From positions 1-34,093 of IMG/VR virus record IMGVR_UViG_3300025162_000118: a stretch of 34,093 nucleotides of DNA; one strand, given 5' to 3'. The stretch is from a virus. The notes under the pieces were generated by a model. It was given only the letters and a program-made list of their open reading frames with translations. It did not search any database and was not told where the DNA came from. This document shows, piece by piece, positions 30,078 to 34,093 of the stretch; the stretch's first letter is position 1, and every line of letters begins with the position of its first letter. Position numbers and translations under genes: made by a program.

Positions 30078-31076
30078 ATGAAAAATGTTGTAATCCTCAA
30101 AGCAATAATCTATAGATCCGCGCTCGAATATCTCTGGGATCAGGGTTTCATTGGAGTCCCTTATCCAGGGATAACAAACGCTACTGGCTCATGCGAAGCC
30201 GTCAGTAATGTGTTCAAATTAGATGAACAAAGATTTCAAACTCTCAGTCAAACAGTACAGCTCCATTTAGAGCAAGATATTATTAAGCATGGTTTGCCTA
30301 GAATGTTCAGCACAAATCATAGTTTTAGAAAAGATAATAAGAACTGGATATCGGATGGTAGACACTTAAATCAGTTCCAACTGCTGGAATCGGAGGCCCT
30401 TGATACAGATTTAGTATGGCTTTTATCGCACTGTAAAGGACTACTAAACCACATTTTCAAAAAAGTCATGTCAGTCAGTTCGCTTTACGGACTTCTTACA
30501 CCGGAACAACACCACAATCTTTACTACTACTATGAAAAAGGATTTAGGATTATCAGGTATGAAGATGCTATTGGTATTTTAGGACTGGAATTTGGAACTG
30601 ATTTGAGCAGTAAAGATGAGCAAGAGTTGGTCAATAAGTTTGATAGCAATCTTATGATCACCCATTATCCTGAGAAAATTAAATTCTTCAACATGCTATT
30701 AACAAGAAGGCCCGGATATAATTATGAAGTTTGGAAAGAAGGCTGGCTAACCAAAAATGCTGATAAATGGTATAACGAAAAGCAGACTGTAGATTGTGTT
30801 GACGTTATTTTAAAGCATAGTGGCGAGTCCATAGGTGGGTCTGTAAGGGAATATGATTATGACTTTATCAAAGACAGACTGGACAATGGAATAATGCTGA
30901 CCCAATTGAAAGAAATGAAGGCAAAACATGATGGCAAGCCAGAAGAGGTTGAAGATATGTTTGCAGAATATTTAGCCCTATTTAAAGACAATCCTATACA
31001 GAGATCAGGTATGGGAATGGGCTTTGGCAGGGTGGCGCAATTCATTCTAGGCACAAACGATATTATTCCGTTTTGA
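30078..31076 (+). CDS. Asparaginyl-tRNA-synthetase-like catalytic core, 332 aa
   Basis: Class II aminoacyl-tRNA synthetase motifs of the Asp/Asn branch are clear: the opening GFIGVPYPGITNATGSCEAV (23-42), motif 2 FRKD...GRHLNQFQLLESEA (Arg84, then 94-107), HSGESIGGSVREYDYDFI (247-264, like the AsnRS GGxxR segment) and motif 3 GMGMGFGRVAQFILGTNDI (311-329, Arg318). The N-terminal OB-fold anticodon-binding domain is absent: the core starts at residue 1. Such core-only paralogues can make asparagine or modify other targets, as AsnRS-like AsnA proteins do. The AAGGAG site is six bases from the ATG. Confidence 0.82.
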   Translation: MKNVVILKAIIYRSALEYLWDQGFIGVPYPGITNATGSCEAVSNVFKLDEQRFQTLSQTVQLHLEQDIIKHGLPRMFSTNHSFRKDNKNWISDGRHLNQFQLLESEALDTDLVWLLSHCKGLLNHIFKKVMSVSSLYGLLTPEQHHNLYYYYEKGFRIIRYEDAIGILGLEFGTDLSSKDEQELVNKFDSNLMITHYPEKIKFFNMLLTRRPGYNYEVWKEGWLTKNADKWYNEKQTVDCVDVILKHSGESIGGSVREYDYDFIKDRLDNGIMLTQLKEMKAKHDGKPEEVEDMFAEYLALFKDNPIQRSGMGMGFGRVAQFILGTNDIIPF

Positions 31077-31084
31077 GGAAAGTT

Positions 31085-31261
31085 ATGGATAAAGAGCGCT
31101 ATCAGTATTTATGGGACAATCATGACGCAGAATTAACGGACGAAGAAATCAAAGAAGGTTGGCATTTTTGTTATTCAGAATGGGATGGTTTGTTAATTGG
31201 TCCTGACACTCCTGAGTATGAATGTTGTACATGTAGCTTTAAAAAGACTGATGGAACGTAA
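31085..31261 (+). CDS. Small phage protein with Cys cluster, 58 aa
   Basis: Starts MDKERYQYLWDNHDAELTDE at ATG 31085, nine bases after the synthetase-like stop, with GAGGA upstream. The centre (HFCYSEWDGLLIGPDTPEYE, then CCTC) matches small proteins common in phages and prophages, with a likely metal site at the cysteines. Function unknown. Co-transcribed with the synthetase-like gene; its 3' end overlaps the converging small gene by 23 bases. Confidence 0.65.
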   Translation: MDKERYQYLWDNHDAELTDEEIKEGWHFCYSEWDGLLIGPDTPEYECCTCSFKKTDGT

Positions 31262-31406
31262 GTGAATACCATTTTTTGAAAATTATTAGATCAAAGCAAT
31301 GCCAGCCTGCTTCGTTATCATAGTTAATTGCGAACCATTTTTTAAATTTTCGTTTCGTATTAGCTTTTTCAAATCCAATGTACCATCCTAATATTTGGAT
31401 TTTCAT
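31239..31406 (-). CDS. Possible small aromatic protein, 55 aa
   Basis: The ATG at 31406 lies one base after the TAG of the gene before it (TAGaATG), a set-up for re-initiation, but there is no strong ribosome binding site. The product (MKIQILGWYIGFEKANTKRK and following) is rich in Trp/Phe/Tyr and Lys, with no membrane segment. It overlaps the converging gene at its 3' end. Plausible but uncertain. Confidence 0.42.
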   Translation of the reverse strand: MKIQILGWYIGFEKANTKRKFKKWFAINYDNEAGWHCFDLIIFKKWYSLTFHQSF

Positions 31407-31407
31407 T

Positions 31408-32271
31408 CTAAGCACCAATAAAGGCCATCTTAATAGTTCGGCCAAAATACTTAGTAAACGCTTGAGTTAAATCTGCACGCTTTTGTATCAGCCCTTGTAG
31501 TAATTGAAGCAGATATGAAGCTCCAGGTAAGGTTGCAGACTGAGAAATTCCATCAATACTGACCATTGCCTGTTGGTAAGGGAACAGTTTTGGACCTAAA
31601 TCATTAAGCATACGAATAGTCGCAACAGTTAATATTAAGTCTTTTAAAATTGCTGGAAATCTGTCACTGCTGAAGCCAGAAACGTATTGGACTTCAATCA
31701 TACAAGGCTGGTATGCACCTCTGGCAAATCCAGTTATATACTGAAAAACTCCGGCTGCATTAGCATCACCAGCACTGACCTGACCAATCATTCCACCATA
31801 CGAAGGTGCGATGTTTATTCGGTTTCTTCTCAACATTACCCACGCTGCTGGAATAATATAAGCCTGTAATGGATTGTTTGTTTGTGTATGTGCGAATTTA
31901 AACTTCACATTTAATACCTGAGTTGCTGGCCACCTGCTTAGGATAAGTCCCGTGAAATTTCCAGTAAATATTCCGTCAATGTAATCTGCGCTGTAAAAAT
32001 GTTCGGTTGGCGAAATATCAACACCTAAATCCATAGTTATTTCGCTAATGGCACTGGTGAGATAGTATGCAACGTCATTTTCAGTAATAGGCTCACCCGT
32101 TAATGGATATCTTTTGGGGAGTCCTTTAAGGCCATAGTTTATTAAATCCTTTGGAGTAGGAAAAGAATCGTATATTTTAATGGCACCTTCATAACCATCT
32201 TCCGTAGAAAAAATAGGATAGGTATTGTATGGTTCCAAATAATTTTGACTTGGATCTAAACCAATAGTCAT
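31408..32271 (-). CDS. Virion structural protein, possible neck or connector, 287 aa
   Basis: No motif allows a firm call. The protein begins MTIGLDPSQNYLEPYNTYPI and has an acidic N-terminal part with a helix at about 66-82 (DVAYYLTSAISEITMDLGVD), a beta-rich centre (FTGNFTGLILSRWPATQVLN) and a helical C-terminus (LKDLILTVATIRMLNDLGPK). This order resembles head-to-tail completion proteins. Its ribosome binding site AAGGAGG lies inside the last codons of the GIY-YIG gene, and the start overlaps that gene's stop (ATGA). Confidence 0.5.
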   Translation of the reverse strand: MTIGLDPSQNYLEPYNTYPIFSTEDGYEGAIKIYDSFPTPKDLINYGLKGLPKRYPLTGEPITENDVAYYLTSAISEITMDLGVDISPTEHFYSADYIDGIFTGNFTGLILSRWPATQVLNVKFKFAHTQTNNPLQAYIIPAAWVMLRRNRINIAPSYGGMIGQVSAGDANAAGVFQYITGFARGAYQPCMIEVQYVSGFSSDRFPAILKDLILTVATIRMLNDLGPKLFPYQQAMVSIDGISQSATLPGASYLLQLLQGLIQKRADLTQAFTKYFGRTIKMAFIGA

Positions 32272-32972
32272 GCGGCCTCCTTATATTTATTGCGATTTCT
32301 GTTTCTTTCTGCTAGATCAGGTCGCTTAATTGGAGTCCTGTTTTTAGCATTTTCTTTTCTTGATTTTAATATCTTTTCTCTTAACTCTGGTGTCCATTTT
32401 TTTCCTTTATTAAGTTTTGATATTTTTCCCCTCATTTCATCAGTCCATTCCCGTGTTTTATTGTATTCAATTAAATCAGGACGAGGATTCGTATTGCCTT
32501 TTTTCCCTTTATTTCCTTCGCTTATCTTTCGTTTTGTTTCTTCTGAAAAAGGTTTTCTCGGCTGTCTTAATGTTTTCTTGACCCCTAACATAGACAGTCT
32601 ATGTTTTTCTCTGTAAACAGGATCATTATATTTTTCCTTGATGCTTTTAGCTCTTTTCTTAATAGTTTCTTCTGTAACAAAAGAGGGCTGCCCACATTCT
32701 TGCAAATTATAACCTTCAGGAAAATAAACATTAAATGTCAGGCCATATATCTTTTCTAATTCCAATAACTCCGCATCGGTAGCTATATTATCTATTAAAA
32801 CCATCACCTCAAAATTTTCATAACCATGCTTTTCAATCGACTTTAGGAGAATAGGGTTATGATGTCTTTTCCACCATTTTCTTCCATATCTCTCATAAAA
32901 ACTTGATTTAATCGTTTTCCCAACATAGCATTTACCATTAATTTTATTTTTAATCAGATACACTAAACCCAT
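32268..32972 (-). CDS. GIY-YIG homing endonuclease with NUMOD3 repeats, 234 aa
   Basis: The catalytic domain covers residues 1-95: VYLIKNKINGKCYVGKT (4-20, the GIY/YIG motif in altered form), the catalytic Arg in the SFYERYGR stretch (24-31), the metal-binding Glu at about 73 (LELEKIYG) and Asn89. The C-terminal half has repeated NUMOD3-type DNA-binding motifs (FSEETKRKISEGNKGKKG, 142-159; WTDEMRGKISKLNKGKKW, 176-193) and a basic tail. Such enzymes cut a specific site and spread their own gene. It sits between two structural genes with only four bases on one side and a four-base overlap on the other. Confidence 0.85.
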   Translation of the reverse strand: MGLVYLIKNKINGKCYVGKTIKSSFYERYGRKWWKRHHNPILLKSIEKHGYENFEVMVLIDNIATDAELLELEKIYGLTFNVYFPEGYNLQECGQPSFVTEETIKKRAKSIKEKYNDPVYREKHRLSMLGVKKTLRQPRKPFSEETKRKISEGNKGKKGNTNPRPDLIEYNKTREWTDEMRGKISKLNKGKKWTPELREKILKSRKENAKNRTPIKRPDLAERNRNRNKYKEAA

Positions 32973-32976
32973 ACCT

Positions 32977-33378
32977 TTAATTCCCTGCTATGGTAGGTTT
33001 TCTTGTAATAAAATAATTCTGCAAAAATATGTTCTGCTGGCCGGATTCGGTGAAAGTCACTTTTACTGTGCCGGATATAATTCCTTGAGTGTCAGTAGTC
33101 GTAAGGTTTAAATAGAATAAACTCTTATCGTCCGGTAATTGAATGGCACTTTTGGAAATGGTCTGTTGTACTGGATTGCTTGCCGTAAGGCTTCTGGCCC
33201 TTGGAAACTCAACCATTACTGTACTGCCAGGTGCTGGAATATACCGACGTGCGCCAAGACTATCTTCAACCTGAAGTTGAAAATAAAGTTTTGTGCCTAC
33301 GCTGGGAGTGACTGACCAACTACCCTCTTTAAAGTCATTCGGAATATCAATCATGTCTATTGCGACGATTTTAAACAT
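32977..33378 (-). CDS. Beta-rich virion protein, 133 aa
   Basis: Not recognised by family. It starts MFKIVAIDMIDIPNDFKEGS. Alternating strands (KLYFQLQVEDSLGARRYIPA, SLFYLNLTTTDTQGIISGTV, VKVTFTESGQQNIFLQNYFI) suggest an Ig-like or beta-sandwich fold. The start overlaps the upstream stop by one base (TAATG), so it is coupled to the gene at 33378-34093. Context in the structural cluster points to a virion role. Confidence 0.6.
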   Translation of the reverse strand: MFKIVAIDMIDIPNDFKEGSWSVTPSVGTKLYFQLQVEDSLGARRYIPAPGSTVMVEFPRARSLTASNPVQQTISKSAIQLPDDKSLFYLNLTTTDTQGIISGTVKVTFTESGQQNIFLQNYFITRKPTIAGN

Positions 33379-34093
33379 TATGCTCTTCCTTGCAGTTTGC
33401 TTTTATAAGATTCAAAATTATCCGCTATGTCCACTACTTGTTGTGAGGTTAATGGTATTCCATTTTTTCTTGCGAACATGCCAACGTAATTTGGAGTGAT
33501 TTTATCGGGATGGACATCGGATAATATATCGACCATTTTTCTCGCATGTTCTGGAATGCCAGCAGCGCCTTGAACCAAACTTAACTTACCAGCAGCGGCC
33601 TTTGATTGTGCCAAAGTCGGATGCACTCCGCCTTCTATTTGTCTTTGTTGTTGCATTGCTCGTCCTGGTCCAATTTGATCAGGAACTGCGTGCATACCAA
33701 TATTTTCTCTCTTTTGTTGACTTGCCTGTCTCGCTAAATTAACAGAACTTTCTTTTCGGTATTGGTCAGGATTCACTCTTTCATTATTTGCTCTAACAAC
33801 ATCTTGCTGGCTAAGTCCTGGTTTGGCAATTTCATTGAACGGTTTGGGTTTGCCTGCGTCTCCTTGAATCACACCGAGTTTTCCCTTCATTTTGGAACGA
33901 AGGCGCTGGGTGACTCCAAGCATTTTATTCTTATCTGTTTGTCTTCCTACTTCGCCAGGATTAGGACCGCGAGGTTCTGGATTGTATCCTCCAGAGGCTT
34001 TCATCTGGATAATATTCTTCACTGGTGGCTCTTCTTTAGCTTTTTGTAAAGTTGAAGCTCCACCGCTTGGCAATACTGGCGCTGACTTTTTCA
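33378..34093 (-). CDS. Pro/Gln-rich disordered protein, start just outside the window, about 238 aa
   Basis: The frame is open to the window edge and reads ..KKSAPVLPSGGASTLQKAK. The last two bases on the minus strand are TG, so the ATG is very likely cut by one base; an internal TTG at 34073 is not needed. Most of the protein is polar, basic and probably disordered (QGDAGKPKPFNEIAKPGLSQ, RQASQQKRENIGMHAVPDQI); only the last about 65 residues (ARKMVDILSDVHPDKITPNY and after) look folded and helical. It may be a capsid-interior or scaffolding protein, from context alone. Confidence 0.55.
   Translation of the reverse strand, partial: KKSAPVLPSGGASTLQKAKEEPPVKNIIQMKASGGYNPEPRGPNPGEVGRQTDKNKMLGVTQRLRSKMKGKLGVIQGDAGKPKPFNEIAKPGLSQQDVVRANNERVNPDQYRKESSVNLARQASQQKRENIGMHAVPDQIGPGRAMQQQRQIEGGVHPTLAQSKAAAGKLSLVQGAAGIPEHARKMVDILSDVHPDKITPNYVGMFARKNGIPLTSQQVVDIADNFESYKSKLQGRA

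Overview
The window looks like part of the genome of a large, AT-rich, contractile-tailed phage (myovirus, probably of jumbo type). The grounds are a tail sheath protein, a tail-tube-like gene cluster, a major-capsid-like protein, homing endonucleases, inteins, a class II ribonucleotide reductase, an aminoacyl-tRNA-synthetase-like enzyme and many small unknown genes packed with ATGA or TAATG overlaps. Three encoded lipoproteins and an RlpA-like wall enzyme suggest a Gram-negative, probably flagellated host. The host cannot be named from the sequence alone.

Layout. Bases 1-1229 hold no convincing gene but carry two inverted arrays of a 13-bp tandem repeat. Bases 1230-5763 (+) hold small accessory genes served by five promoter-like boxes that match the flagellar sigma-28 consensus (TAAAGTTT-N11-GCCGATAA), every one with exactly 11 bp spacing. 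They include a lipoprotein with a Thr/Pro-rich stalk and two genes that seem frameshifted. Bases 5777-9054 (+) hold a resolvase-like protein without its catalytic serine, a run of overlapping small genes with two tiny membrane proteins, a winged-helix protein and a nucleotidyltransferase.

Bases 9139-13165 (-) hold a slightly degenerate tRNA-Ala, a candidate lysis and packaging region (small helical proteins, a lipoprotein, a terminase-small-subunit-like HTH protein, an RlpA-like double-psi beta-barrel protein), an HNH-endonuclease remnant and a Dam-like methyltransferase with an altered catalytic motif. Bases 13408-17596 (+) hold the class II ribonucleotide reductase, interrupted by a mini-intein and an HNH-containing intein, plus two small genes. 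A thioredoxin-like protein that could reduce it sits at 17912-18172 (-).

Bases 17577-21056 (-) are a tail module: three tube-like proteins, then two genes in the usual tail-chaperone position. Bases 21168-23111 (+) are a five-gene operon around an SPFH lipoprotein and a two-helix membrane protein. Bases 23134-29796 (-) hold the tail sheath, an endonuclease-methyltransferase fusion with its own near-perfect sigma-70 promoter, and the capsid gene with an FN3-like insertion. Bases 30078-31261 (+) hold an asparaginyl-tRNA-synthetase-like catalytic core. Bases 31239-34093 (-) hold further structural genes with a GIY-YIG endonuclease wedged between them.

Virion genes are mostly on the minus strand and metabolic or accessory genes mostly on the plus strand, with frequent switches. 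All function calls rest on motifs read by eye; no search was run.
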